A stretch of DNA of 64,000 nt. Origin: Nectonema munidae. Taxonomy: Eukaryota > Nematomorpha > Nectonematoida > Nectonematidae. Shown here piece by piece: positions 45,716 through 57,399 of the stretch; position 1 is the stretch's first letter, and the number at the start of each line of letters is the position of its first letter. Under the pieces are notes generated by a model, which searched no databases, was not told the DNA's origin, and saw only the letters and a list, made by a program, of their open reading frames with translations. The translations under genes and the position numbers were made by a program. The DNA lies in contig JAUIRK010000008.1 in NCBI GenBank assembly GCA_030549495.1, positions 1 through 64,000 of the forward strand. Reading direction: 5' to 3'.

Positions 45716-48700
45716 TAATTGGAAGCTTAATAATTGGAAGATTCGATCTGAAATAAAATCATTTTGTAATTTTGACTGCATCAAATTAGCTGACTATACG
45801 GTAAATTACATTTCACAGAGATTTTTGAATAAAAATGATTTTTTACACCAAAAAATGTAAAATTACTTTTCTCTATTATTAAAATTGTTATCTTTTTTTA
45901 AAAATATTTAAAAAGTGACAAAAGAATATATTGAGCACCACTGATCCTTAAAATAAAATTATTTTTTAATAGTATTTTTTTGATATAATAAAGTATATAG
46001 GAGAGAACTAAACGTAAAAAATAGAATATTATAGATCCAATAACATTTTCCTTCAAAAATTGAAAAGAAGCCGAAAAATGTTACATTTTAAACTTAACTG
46101 ATACTTAAAATACAATATGGAAAAATAACTCTAGTTAAAAGGGATGGGGAAAGAAGAGAGTTTAAAGGAGAGGAGCTGTAGGAAGGACGTGGAAATATAA
46201 AAAAAAATTAAAAAAAAAGATGAGAGCGCCATTTTTAATTTTATGAAATTTTTGAAAAGTGCCCCTTGTCAAATTTTGGATACTTTAGAATTTTTCTAGA
46301 AAAGATTTTGCCATGATTAAGCGATTTTTATGAAAAAAAAGATGCACGTGGAAGGAGTCAGGAGGTATGAGAATCGAAGAAATGTTTTAATAAGGCGATT
46401 AGTCTAAAAAATTAGTAAGATGAATAAGAAAAAAGATAAATTTGCGATTAATATTTCATTGTGATTTATAGGTGAGGAGATCCGCAAGAGAACTTGGAGT
46501 GCGGCCTAAAATATTTGAACACTTATCCATGAAAGTGTTACGAAGTGAGAGAAGAGAAGGGCAAAAAACCATTAGGTAGGTGGGAGTTTCTGGCTAAATT
46601 TTACAGATTACCAATTTTTTTCTTGATTCGAATTTTCAGGTGGCAAAGAGAAAGCAAGAGTTAAAAAGTTTGAGAAAGATTCGAAGAAATAGAGGGAAAG
46701 ATTTTTGGATGTGGAGGGGTAATATGAGATTGAAACTCGAAATTAGAATTGAAATTGACAGAATCGATAGAGTCTGTGATTTTGTTTATTGTGATTTCAG
46801 GAGATATATTCACAGAGGAGATTATAGATGATGTGCGCGAGCGAATGGTTGCTGGAATTGGGCATCAGAGCTTGTGTTGTCAGAGGGCAAGATAAAAGAG
46901 GAAAAAGGAGGATTAATAGTAGCTGTTATAGAATTGTGAGGAAGGAGAGAATCGGACAATGGTTGTGAGAATTTCTTAGCTTGCTTCAGCTCAGATTTGT
47001 CTTCTTTTTTTTTGATTTGTGATGAGAGTTGATAGCGGCGTTGATTTCTTTGTGGTCTTAATATAGGTAACGAGCATTACAATCCGTGCAAATTATAAAC
47101 ATGATATTGTTTAGAAAGAGGGGATAAAATTGATAGTACTAGATCAAGATAATTAATGAAATCATTAGTAATCGTCGTGAGACTGAAATGAGAGGAGTAG
47201 AAGGAACAAAAAGTAGAGGCGAATGAAATGAATTGACGATTTAATGGTACTTCATGCCGCGTAATGTGTGAGAGAATATACATGAAGTTTAGAATATTCA
47301 GATGGAAGACGAGACATAGTACAGTTGGATGTGTAAGGTTCATTGACGGAAACTATATCATAAAAGATTGACGTGAGGAGATTTGTGAACAAATTTAAAT
47401 GAAAGCCTTGAATACTCATTCGAATAAATGATGGGGAAAATAAAAAAATTCCCTCAAAGTATGCATTCAAAGTTTTTACTTTTTTCGTCATGATAGTTGG
47501 CAAATATTTAGGAACAATTAAGGCCATTAACTTCGAAATTTGATTTTTAAAACTTGGGAAAAAATTTTCTTAGTAGCATTTTTTGGGGTTTTTTTTGAAA
47601 TTTTATCAAAATTTATTTGAATCTCGTATAAAGCGCAATTATCTAAGTAAAAATTATATATACATTTGATTTGTCTAGCCATATGATAAATTTGAATTTA
47701 TCCTAGGATAATTTATAACTAACCGTCTTTACTAGATATACACATCTAATAGTAAGCTCCCGATAACTTGAAGTTGCATAATTCGACATTTCGGTTTTCT
47801 TGAAGTAGAATCGCGTACTAGTCCTAGCGATATCTACACATGCTAAATTCTTCATTTAGCTCAATGTCAGATAGGTGAAAGTTTTGGTTAAATCGAAGTA
47901 ATTCGTGTGTGTTTTGATTTACATCCAATAGATAATCGGTTAATTAAAACTTGAATTATTCTGGATAAAAATTTTCAATGATATCTGTGAATTGCAGTCC
48001 ATCATGTTGCAATATAATTCAGATGCTTTGAATAAAAAGTTTTTACGTAAAATCAATAGAAGTGTGAATTACGTATGTTTTCATTCCTTTTGACGTAGAA
48101 CATTTTCATCACTGAGACTTTTGCAGCACTAATGAAGTGCTTTGATTTATTGTTCAATCACTTATTATTATCTTTAAACGGATAAGCCCAAAATTTTAAG
48201 ATCTTTTACACTTAAATTATCGTATTTTTTTTATATATACTCTAGTTACTTTTTATAAAATAAAATGTATTTAATTTTTTTAGGTTTTGCTTCCTTAAAT
48301 TTGCACATGGAAGTATCACAGAACAGTAATGATCAAAACTGTATTCATTCAACAAAATTGCGAATATCGTACTATATGACATGGTCAATTCGTTTAACTC
48401 CAACTTCAGATAACTCAAAATGATTTTATGGGTCCTCAGGACTTTCTGTTTTTGCCTCCTGTGAAAGTGAATTTTTCAGTTAGGTCCCATGTGAAAAATA
48501 ATTTGCTAACAGGTGGAAAGTTTTAAGTTAATTAAATATCATAAATGATTTATTACGTTACTAATTGAAAAATTATGTATTTAAAATTTATTATTGTTTT
48601 TAATTTCGAAATGCATTCAGAGATTTAATATATTTTTTGACAGGATAGATTAATTTTTAAAAAATATCGCTATCAGATCTGCAATAAATTTTTTATTTGA

Positions 48701-49176
48701 ATCACTGAAGAATTCTATAAAAAAATAATTAATATCTTGTTGAATAAACAATGAGAAAAGACCCCTTCCATGTCACCTAGGAATTAAAAAAAGTCTGTAA
48801 CTAAAAATAAAAACTTTAAAATAGGATAGAAATAGCATATATAGGTAATTCCCTTTTTACTCCAACTAAAAATGGCTGAAAATTTCTTGCTTGTATAAAA
48901 AACTCCACTTCAATTGTGATAAACTTATATATCAGAAAAAAAGATTTTTTATTGAATATCTTTTATTGATACTTTCAGGATATAGTTTTTGTATTTTAAA
49001 TTTATACTAAGTTTTCCTGTAAAGCTTTTTTCTTTTGTTTTTGTTACGCTATTTTTACTTTTATATGGAAAGTATTAAAAAACAATAGATGCAGCAAAGT
49101 CAAAAGGTTTTAAATACTTGATTTCTAATAAAATCAGTAAAGAAGCCCTGGGATTAACTTAATACTAAAAATGATA
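45716..49176. other. Intergenic stretch, no gene recognised
   Basis: Mostly AT-rich. At 46130-47070 the plus strand is purine-rich and less AT-rich, with several TTTCAG|G acceptor-like sites and short frames, but no frame resembles a known protein. An inverted copy of the 27308 repeat lies at 46217-46342. The rest (47500-49170) shows nothing distinct. Confidence 0.35.
46217..46342 (-). repeat. Dispersed repeat, inverted copy
   Basis: Reverse complement of 27308-27413, with long identical runs such as GAAAAGTGCCCCTTGTCAAA and GATACTTTAGAATTTTTCTA. The two lie 19 kb apart. Confidence 0.75.
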
Positions 49177-49180
49177 TTAA

Positions 49181-49311
49181 CCCCTTTTAAGGCCAAGCAA
49201 AGCAGACGATATCTAAAAAAACGCAGACGATTTATATTCAAAGTCATTGAAAAAAGCAGACGAAGATGAAATTACTTATGTTCACAAATGGGAACATTGA
49301 CCGTAAATGGG
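49181..49311. mobile_element. Small piggyBac-type MITE with TTAA sites
   Basis: The left end is TTAA|CCCCTTTTAAGGCCAAGC. The right end is GACCGTAAATGGG|TTAA (duplication at 49177-49180 and 49312-49315). The right end matches that of 5712-5828 (GGGAACATTG...TAAATGGGTTAATC). Three copies of GCAGACGA lie inside. Confidence 0.65.
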
Positions 49312-49369
49312 TTAATCACAAATCGCTTAAAAATATAGAAGAAAAAATTGATGTTAATAAAAGATGAAG

Positions 49370-52300
49370 TAGGACTAGCAAAATCTAATAATTCTCAACA
49401 AAAAGAAAGTTGTCTTGAACTTTTAAAATTTCGAGGTTTTTCTCTTAAAAAACCTCTACCGAAGATTCCGGAACTATTTCTATAAGGTATTCCAAATTTT
49501 ATGTCAGCAGAAGATGTAGAAAAAAGTATAAGATTAAACAATGAGTTGAGTGATGAAGAGGAAATAAAACTTTATAAACTTAAGGAATACAAGGAGAGTT
49601 ATAATATGCTAGCAAGTTTTTCTAAAAATGTTATTAAATATTTTTAAAAACAAGGTAAAATTTACTTAGGTATTTTGATTGTGCCTTTTTAAATATACAT
49701 ACCTAATGCAAGACAATGTTATAATTGTTTTAAATATGGACATATAGCTAAAACAATGTTTAAATAAGAAAGTTTGTCCAAAATGTGGTGATGAGAAAGG
49801 AATAAAAAAAATTTGAAAAGGATTGCGTTAAATGTGGGAATAGTAACAAGCAAACAATTAGTTGTTTAAATTGCTGTAAAATTAAAAATATTAATTTTAA
49901 TTATAGAGTTTTATCAATTGATTGCCCTACTAGAATTAAGATTCAAAACTATTATTGAAAAGGTTAAGAATGATATTAATAATTTAGAATTATATGATGA
50001 ATGATGAATTTTTAAATGATAACCTTGAAAATTTGTTACATTCAGATTTTACTAATTTAACCTTGCAAAATACAAATATTGAAACAGATATCACTGAAAT
50101 GAAATAATTCCTACGTAGTTTTAATATTATGTCAATAAATTTTCAATCACTAAACGCTAAACTTGATTTCTATTTTTGCAAAAGGTAGAAAAACTTCTGG
50201 TAAAAATTTTCATATAGTTTGTATTCAAGAGAACTGGCTTGATTCATATTCAAATATTAATCGGTTTTGCAGTGAAAAATATTATTATATTTCACTTCCA
50301 TTGGAAAAAAGTCGCCATAAAAATCTTGGTTTTTTTTATTCATCGATCTGTAGAAAACATTGTTGTTAATTTTCCAATTTCCAAAAAATTTTGATATCTT
50401 TTTTCTATAAAAGTTAAATATAATAATTATCAAGTATATATAAATAACATTTACACGCTTTTATCTTAAATTCGATGATTTTTGTGGAGAAATATCAAAA
50501 TATAAGTTCAATATTTTACTTGGGGATTTTAACATTAATTTCTTTAATAAACATTCTTTTTTAAACAAACAATTTTTTGATATTATAGCAGATCAGGGTT
50601 TATATAGGTTAGTAAAAAAAACTACTCCATCTAGCTCAAAAATCCGACAGTTTTATTGATAGGATGTAATTTATAAAAAATAATTTTTCTGTTTGTTATG
50701 TGAAAAATAATAGGTACTGAATTAGTAAAAATGCATGGATGAATCAATATAAATTAAAAGAAAAGGATATGTTGTACAGAAAAATTAAAAGAAATAAAAA
50801 CAACATAGCTGGTCTTAAAGAATGCATTAAAATCTAAAAAAGCTAATTTGGCGATCAAAAGTTACCTACTTTGAAAAAAAATTTTAAGACTATAATAATG
50901 ATTCTAGTAAAACATGGAATAATTTAAATGCGATCATAAAAGAAAAAGCAAATAATGAAAATAGAGTCATAATCATTGAGTCAAATTATGACCTTCTAGA
51001 TAGATTGCAATGCATTTCAAAGATAAAATAAATATTCTGCTAAAAAATAGTGAGTTAGTTCACTTAGTCTTAAAACTGATAGTGATGATTACAATAAAGT
51101 GTTTTCATCGAAAAGGCACAATTGCGCCGCTTACATGAACTATGAGGAAAGCAAGCTTGATGTAGGATCGAACCCAAGACCTTGAGGTATTGAATCCGGC
51201 ATCTAACCAACCATACCCACGCCCTTAACCAAACATACTCTTAATATATATGATTACAATAGATTATTTAAATTTTAAAAAATTACATATAATGATTGCA
51301 GTTAAACAACTAAAAAATAGTAATACATCGGACATTTATGGTTTTCCAGTTAAAATAGTAAAAATAATAATATACACCTTGGTCAAACCGCTTTACGTAT
51401 TATATAACAAATGCATATCTCTAGGTACATTTCCAGATGGCTTTAAAGTAGGTAAAATTGTTCCAATAGCAAAGAAAGGAGGTAAAAAATCGGAATTTAG
51501 AAAACTACAGACCCGTGTGTATAGTGTCGGTCTTTACGAAAATACTAGAGAAAATCCTTTATAATCAGTTGTATAAATTTTGAATATAATTTCTTTTTTA
51601 GTAAGTTTCAATTTGGTTTCCGCAAGCTTAAAAACATTGAACAACTTCATTCAATTTTTATTTCTGAAATTGTAGAGAACTGGAATAGTAATTTTAACTC
51701 ATTGCGTATATTTTTGGATCTCAAAGCTGCTTTTGATTGTGTAAATCATGATTTTTTTTATTAAGAGAGCTTAATTGCTATAAAATTAATCAAACCGCTA
51801 TAGATTTAATTAGAAGTTTTTTAAATAATAGGAAATTTTCCATTTTTTTAAATAATAGTTTTTCTGACATATATCACTGCAACCCTGTTGGAGTACCTCA
51901 GGGATCTTTTCTCAGTGCACTTCTGTTTATCATATATATAAATGAAACAATCAAAGTCATAAACAGAGATGACTGTAAAGCTCTAGCATTTGCAGATGAC
52001 ATAGTTCTCATCTTCAAAGTTGACAATTTTTCAAGCATCGAAATAATAAATAAACACTTGTCTTTTTTGAATGAGCTTTTCATTAGGCATCAATTATTAC
52101 TGAACTATGAAAACTCAAAAGGAATGTTGTTATCAGAGAAAAAAATCTCGTTTTCTCATAATGTAAAAATTAATAATCATGTACTTGAGTTGTTAGAAAA
52201 GTTGTGTTGTTTAGCCCCTATATTTGATAATAGACTTGTTAGGAACCCACAAGTTGACTCAGTCTGTAATAAATTGAGTTATTTACTTGCTAAATTCAGA

Positions 52301-52370
52301 AGTTGGAATCATCTTCCTGTAAAAATAAAAACCATTGGGTATAAATTCTTGGCTTTACCAGTTTAAAAGA
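49370..52370 (+). mobile_element. LINE (Jockey/CR1-like) with ORF1 zinc knuckle, EN and RT
   Basis: ORF1 relic: an acidic helical part then RQCYNCFKYGHIAKT, a CCHC knuckle, and further C-x2-C pairs (49710-49880). ORF2 relic: endonuclease pieces NIMSINFQSLNAK, VCIQENWL and FNILLGDFNINF (50110-50550). Reverse transcriptase follows from 51250: VKQLKNSNTSDIYGFPVKIV, FQFGFRK, LDLKAAFDCVNHD, GVPQGS and AFADDIVLI. The order ORF1 knuckle, endonuclease, RT marks a non-LTR element. Multiple stops and frame changes make it inactive. A SINE interrupts it at 51097-51249. It ends near 52370, next to the opposed LINE. Confidence 0.8.
51097..51249 (-). mobile_element. tRNA-derived SINE with 12-bp target duplication
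   Basis: On the minus strand it reads GGGCGTGGGTATGGTTGGTT (A-box region) and GGTCTTGGGTTCGATCCTAC (B box), then a tail with AAGCGGCGCAATTGTGCC and GATGAAAACAC. The 12-bp sequence ATGATTACAATA borders it on both sides (51085-51096 and 51250-51261), proving insertion. It is about 85% similar to the SINE at 63281. Confidence 0.85.
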
Positions 52371-54250
52371 AGAAGAAGAATTTATTTTTACATACATACA
52401 TCAAGAAACAACAAGCAAAATATTAAAAATGTTTTGAAATATTACAGGATTTAGTTATAAGCTGTGGTGAAAAAATGAAGCAGAAAAGAAATATTACTTT
52501 TGTTTTGAAATGGCAAAAAAAAGTTCCTAGGAACCGCTTAGATTCTGCAAACAAAAATGAATTACGTTAATATAATTGAAGGATAAAAATTTTGATATTA
52601 TAGAAGTACAATGTTTTATGTTAAAACAATATTTTTTATGAACAGAATAAAAAAATTTCTGGATAAAGCAGTTGTAGAATACTAGAAGGCACAAAAGTTT
52701 ACGATAATTAAAGTGTTATACAAAAATGAGGAAATTAGATTTTTTAACGATGCAAGGAGAATCAAACAAGGTAATAAAAATCTAAGATGAGTATTTCAAA
52801 GTTTACAGAATCTAAATTTCAAAGAAGAATTAGAGCTGCGAAGTCTATATCGTGGCAAGGATAAATAATCAGAATTTTTTAATGTGTACTTTTGATTATT
52901 ATAATTTATGATAAACCAATCTGAAATCTCCACAGGCAATTTATCACTGAAAAACTTGGAAATGAAGAGGGCTAAACGAAGTTTATAGAGTTGATCAAAT
53001 TTGAGAATCCTCTAATATGAGAAAAGACCAGCTGTGTGATAAAGGAAATGTTTGTTAAAAATAAATCGAATAGCTTTTTTTTTGGGCAACAATAACCTTT
53101 TTACAATTAGAGTGACCCCAGTTTTCAACTCCATAAAGAAGATGTGGCAAAAACAAAGAATTATACACTAAAAACTTGATTTTTAAAGTATATTTTTGTA
53201 AACTTTCAATTTTCCAATAACAGAATTGAGTTTAGACAAAACATGAAAAGTATGCGATTTCCAACTAAATTTGTTTTCAATCACGAGACCCAAAAAGTTT
53301 TTTGTATCAATAAGTTGAAAGCCGAAGTCGGGTAAAACAAGGTTAGATTTATTTGAAAAAAGCATGACTTTACTTTTGTCTCTGTTAATAGTAAGGCAAT
53401 TATTAGCGAGCCAGTTATAACATTATGAAAACAACAACGATCAATTGAGTTTTTAAAAGGAACTAAAATTGAAATATCATCAGTATAAATGAAAAGTTGT
53501 AAGGACTCACAAACTTTATACAAATCATTCATGTAAATTGTGAACAAAAGGGGGACAAAATTGAGTCTTGTGGAACTCCACAACTAATAGGAAGAAAGTT
53601 AGACACAGTATGATTAACAGACACACATTGGAATCTTGCAGTCAAGTATGAATTCAAAAACTCGGAAGCTTTCATGTCAAAGCCAAGGCGATGGAGTTTA
53701 AAAATTAGTAGATTATGAGAAACAGAATCAAAGGCCTTTGACAGATCAAGAAACAAGGAAATAACTGACAATTTATCATCTAGATTTTTTGTTATGCAAT
53801 CGATAAATGATGAATGAAGAAGGGTGGTAGAATGCCCCTTTCTAAAACCAAACTACCTCGAAAATATTATATTGTTTTGGGAGAAATAATCATACATTCT
53901 AATGAAAAGTAATTTTTCAAAAACTTTGGAGAGAGATGAAATTATCGAAATAGGCCTATAGTTGGATAATTCTTGTTTATTTCCTTTCTTAAAGATGGGT
54001 ATTATCTTGGAAAACTTGAAAATATTAGGAAAAATAGAGAATTCAAGGCAAGAATTGAAGCATTAAGAGACATAACGTTGAAATTATTATCAAATAAAAG
54101 GGAATCATGACAATAATGCATATCAGAAAAAACTAATTCGTCATACAACCAATTCTCTTTAAAAATGTCTAAATTAAGAGCATCAGTGTGATTACTTTGA
54201 AAAAATCAAAATTCATGAGTAAAATGTGTATTACTATTACTAGTAAATTG
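52367..54250 (-). mobile_element. LINE (Jockey/CR1-like), reverse-transcriptase half
   Basis: Read on the minus strand, the RT is well preserved: KIIPIFKKGNKQELSNYRPI, SSLSKVFEKLL, FGFRKGHSTTLLHSSFIDCI, LFLDLSKAFDSVSHNLLIFK and ISCGVPQDSILSP. Next come a YADD-like YTDDISIL, GLVIENKFSWKSHTFHV, and a tail with LLYGVENWGHSNCKK. There are a few stops and frame changes. The endonuclease and ORF1 are absent (5'-truncated). The 3' end runs to about 52370 and finishes in a TTC/GAA repeat. It is a different family from the plus-strand LINE beside it. Confidence 0.8.
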
Positions 54251-54940
54251 GGGACACGTTTTAATAGAATATTTATTTAGCAAAAAAAATATTCAGATTA
54301 GCCTTAAATCTGAAATATAATGCATATACCAGCAGTAAATTCTATTTAACTAATGTTTTTAAAATACATTACATCTAGAAGTATAAATTAATGAATTTTT
54401 ACCACGATATTATTCATGGTTTCTTTCAAATAGACCACTCGAATAAACTAATCATTAATTATGAAGTACACAATTATAATGCTAAAGCAAAATTTAGTTA
54501 CTTTCTCCAAGGCTTAAATCAAAAAAATGCAAACAAGGCATAAGGCAGAAAATCATATATTTAGTAGAAAACACTGGAAATATTAATATCATAAAACTAG
54601 CGCAATTAAATAAAATAGGTTTTTTAATTTTAAAGAATTTAAAAGTTTTATATATATTTTTTACAAATTTAAAGATGTTGGATTTTTTCCTTTTTAAATC
54701 TAAAATTTTAACTCTTAAAAACAAATTCCCAAAAACTGTGATTAACCATCTTAAGCATAATGCGAGCATATAGCCTTACGGCTGAAAGTGCTTTGATATA
54801 TCTCCAACAATTTACCAACCAACCAACTAATTACTGACCAACATTTTCAAATTGATTATTTAAATTAACAAGGGTTAAATTCATTTTTTTGAACCAAATG
54901 TTATTTTGTTTAAGGCAAATACCTAATATATATTAAGTTT
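54251..54940. other. AT-rich DNA, no gene seen
   Basis: No gene recognised. The phrase GCGAGCATATAGC (about 54763) is shared with the SINE-like sequence at 27.1-27.2 kb and may be a SINE tail. Confidence 0.3.
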
Positions 54941-54944
54941 CCAG

Positions 54945-55036
54945 TATAGTTAGAATATTATCAGTCTTAGAGTTGGTGTTAGTATAGTTAGAATATTGTT
55001 AGTGTTAGCATAGTTAGAATATTGTTAGTTCTAATA
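54945..55036. repeat. Short tandem repeat, about 30-bp unit
   Basis: Three degenerate units of AGTATAGTTAGAATATTGTT plus AGTGTT are arrayed just before a hAT MITE. Confidence 0.6.
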
Positions 55037-55446
55037 CAGGGGCGGATCTAGAAATTGGCATTAGGGGGGTGGGCGAATTTTACTAAACAAGAACTCAAAT
55101 TTCAAGCATATAAATTTAACCTTTATCAAAATTAAAAAAAAAGAAGAATGAAAGCATTAAAACGATCCTCATTCATTGAACTGCGAAGTGAATTGATGTG
55201 GTAAAACTTGATGTGCTTAAATAAATTTACAAAAAAAAATTGGATAATATAAAATTAATAAGTGTCACACTTAACTACAATTGAAACATAAAAAACTTTT
55301 TAGGGCTTCTCACTTTAGAGAAAGAAATCATCATAATATTTGAGTTCTACGAAAAGAATTAGATCAAGAAAAATTTTCAAGCAATTGGCAATGCAATTTT
55401 AGAGGGGGGGGCGTATGCCCTTTCCGCCCTTTTAAATCCACCAGTG
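55037..55446. mobile_element. hAT-type MITE, 410 bp
   Basis: The left end reads CAGGGGCGGATCTAGAAATT; the right end in reverse reads CACTGGTGGATTTAAAAGGG. G-runs lie inside both ends (TTAGGGGGGTGGG and AGAGGGGGGGGCG). There is no gene. Flanking 8-mers do not match well, so the duplication has decayed. Confidence 0.6.
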
Positions 55447-55940
55447 GCTTCCAATTCGTTTATACAACTCTCAATAATTCAACGAGATATATCATCTTTT
55501 TCTGATTCCTTCAAAGCACTAAATTTGAGTAGATACTCAAAAGTATTTTTTTTAGAATTATAAAACATTCAATCTTATTAGCATACCGCTAACAAACACA
55601 CTCAAATATGCATACGCTTGATAAAGCTAGTAATTAAATTATAAAAAGCCGTAGGTTCGCCAGTATATACCCTATTTTCAATACTGATATAGATATTTTA
55701 CTTTTCTTGGTAATTATTGGAGCAAACGATGGTTTTATAGTTTTTTCAAGCCTTTTTTCAATCAGATATGTCCTCGTGGCTGATCGCATTTATTGAAGGT
55801 TAATTTGTTAATCTTCCACGGAATAAATATGTAGCGATATCTGTAAGGACGGCCAACGTCATACAAAATTCTTAACCTAACTAAACTTAACTTGACATAT
55901 TTTACGTTGCATGTTGTGTAGTCTTTTATACTGATTTTAG

Positions 55941-56110
55941 TGCTCCAGTGGCATGGTCGTTAGACCTCACGGATTTCATTCCAAAGGTCTCGGGTTCGAT
56001 TCTCGATGTGCCCAAAATAGAATTTCTTGTTTAATCTTATGCCATCTGCGTGATGTCAGGAAGGCATCTTACAAATTTGTGTGTGTGTCTAACAAGAATA
56101 AACTGAAAAC
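55941..56110 (+). mobile_element. tRNA-derived SINE
   Basis: AGTGGCATGGTCGTTAGACC contains a good A box and GTCTCGGGTTCGATTCTCGA a good B box, 38 bp apart. The acceptor stem does not pair, so it is a SINE head and not a tRNA gene. The tail has CATCTGCGTGATGTCAGGAA and a short GT run. Confidence 0.65.
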
Positions 56111-56763
56111 TGCTAAATTACAATAAATATAAAAGTGGTGTTGATTGTTTCAACCGAATGGTAAGAGAATACACGTGCTATAAACCGAGTAGACGCTGGA
56201 CTATATCTATATTTTTGCAAATTATTTGGGCATTGCTGCTTTTAACTCATAGATGTTTTGTCAATATAAGTGTACTGCTATTGCTTCCACTAAACAAAGA
56301 GGCGCTTCAAATCAAGAAAATATGAGAACTTATTTCACTAACTAAAGGATTCTGTTCAATACCAGACTTCAGACCAAGGACAAGAGGTACACGTATGTGT
56401 ACAACTTGTAAGTTTTATGTTCCAAAAGAGAATCATTTTTGATATGTTCTACGTGTCACGATAACATGCAATGTTTTTGTTTATTTCAAATGAGGGGCGC
56501 ACATTCTTTAACAATAATTTAAGCTTGCATTACTTCATTTTTTTCAGCATCATTCAAAAATAGTTTAAAAGCTAAATTGGTGCAAGCTACAAAAATTTAC
56601 AAAAACTAAAGTAACTTTTAACATGATTTACCTTTTATAATAACTTTTAAGGAAAAAAAGTTTATCAGAAAAAGTTATAAAGCTTCAACAAAAACTAAAA
56701 AATTTTACAGCATAACTTAAGTTTTTTGAAAACTAAATTGGCATATCCACTACAGCATACTCT

Positions 56764-56945
56764 ATGGGTGGCATGGTAGGTTGGTTGAGATGATGGACTC
56801 AGCACGGAAGCCTCTGGGTTCGATTCCTCATTGACACCAATTTGTTCATAGTTGGACATAAGCGGTACATCTGTGCCTAGTCAATGAAAACACACCCATG
56901 GTACCTTTTACTCAAAATTGAAAATTTTGCTACATAATTAACATA
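56764..56945 (+). mobile_element. tRNA-derived SINE, related family
   Basis: The A-box region is GGTGGCATGGTAGGTTGGTT and the B box is CCTCTGGGTTCGATTCCTCA. The tail has AAGCGGTACATCTGTGCC and CAATGAAAACACACCCATGG, which resembles the tail of the SINE at 63281 (AAGCGGCGCAATTATGCC, GATGAAAACACCCTATGG). Confidence 0.7.
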
Positions 56946-57399
56946 AGAGAGAGAGAGGAGACAAAATAAACTTGCCCCCAGATGTACGCCCCTGTTTCAA
57001 ATATCCATTGTAAATAAACTTTTTTCCTTGAAAAAATCTTATAGTGGGCGATAATAATTCGAGGTTGGCAATCTCTTGAAAAAACATATCAACTTATACT
57101 CCCAAAAATACCGTAGTAAATGGCAGACTTTTATTTTTGATAAGTTTATTATACTCGGTGAGTGGCCGCATTGGTAACATGAATTTTAGTCAACCCTGAG
57201 TTAACTACCACATTTCGTTAACCTCCTCATCAACCCTGCAGGGAGTACAGCATTGTGAAAATTATTTTATGTGCATACCTTTAGAAAGCGTGTTTTCTTT
57301 TTCATCCTTTCGTTGTAGTTGCTTGAAGTTGGCATTTTAATTTTCCTTCAAATTTTTTGTAAGCAATAAAAGTGGTTATAAATTTTATTAGCATCTAAA

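Noticed and set aside
49700-49880. CCHC knuckle that might suggest a gag gene of an LTR element
   Set aside because: It is followed by an endonuclease of the GDFN type and a non-LTR reverse transcriptase, with no protease, integrase or LTR, so it belongs to a LINE ORF1.
55941-56020. Possible tRNA gene
   Set aside because: A and B boxes are present but the acceptor stem does not pair and a long tail follows, so it is a SINE head. The same applies at 51.1, 56.8 and 63.3 kb.
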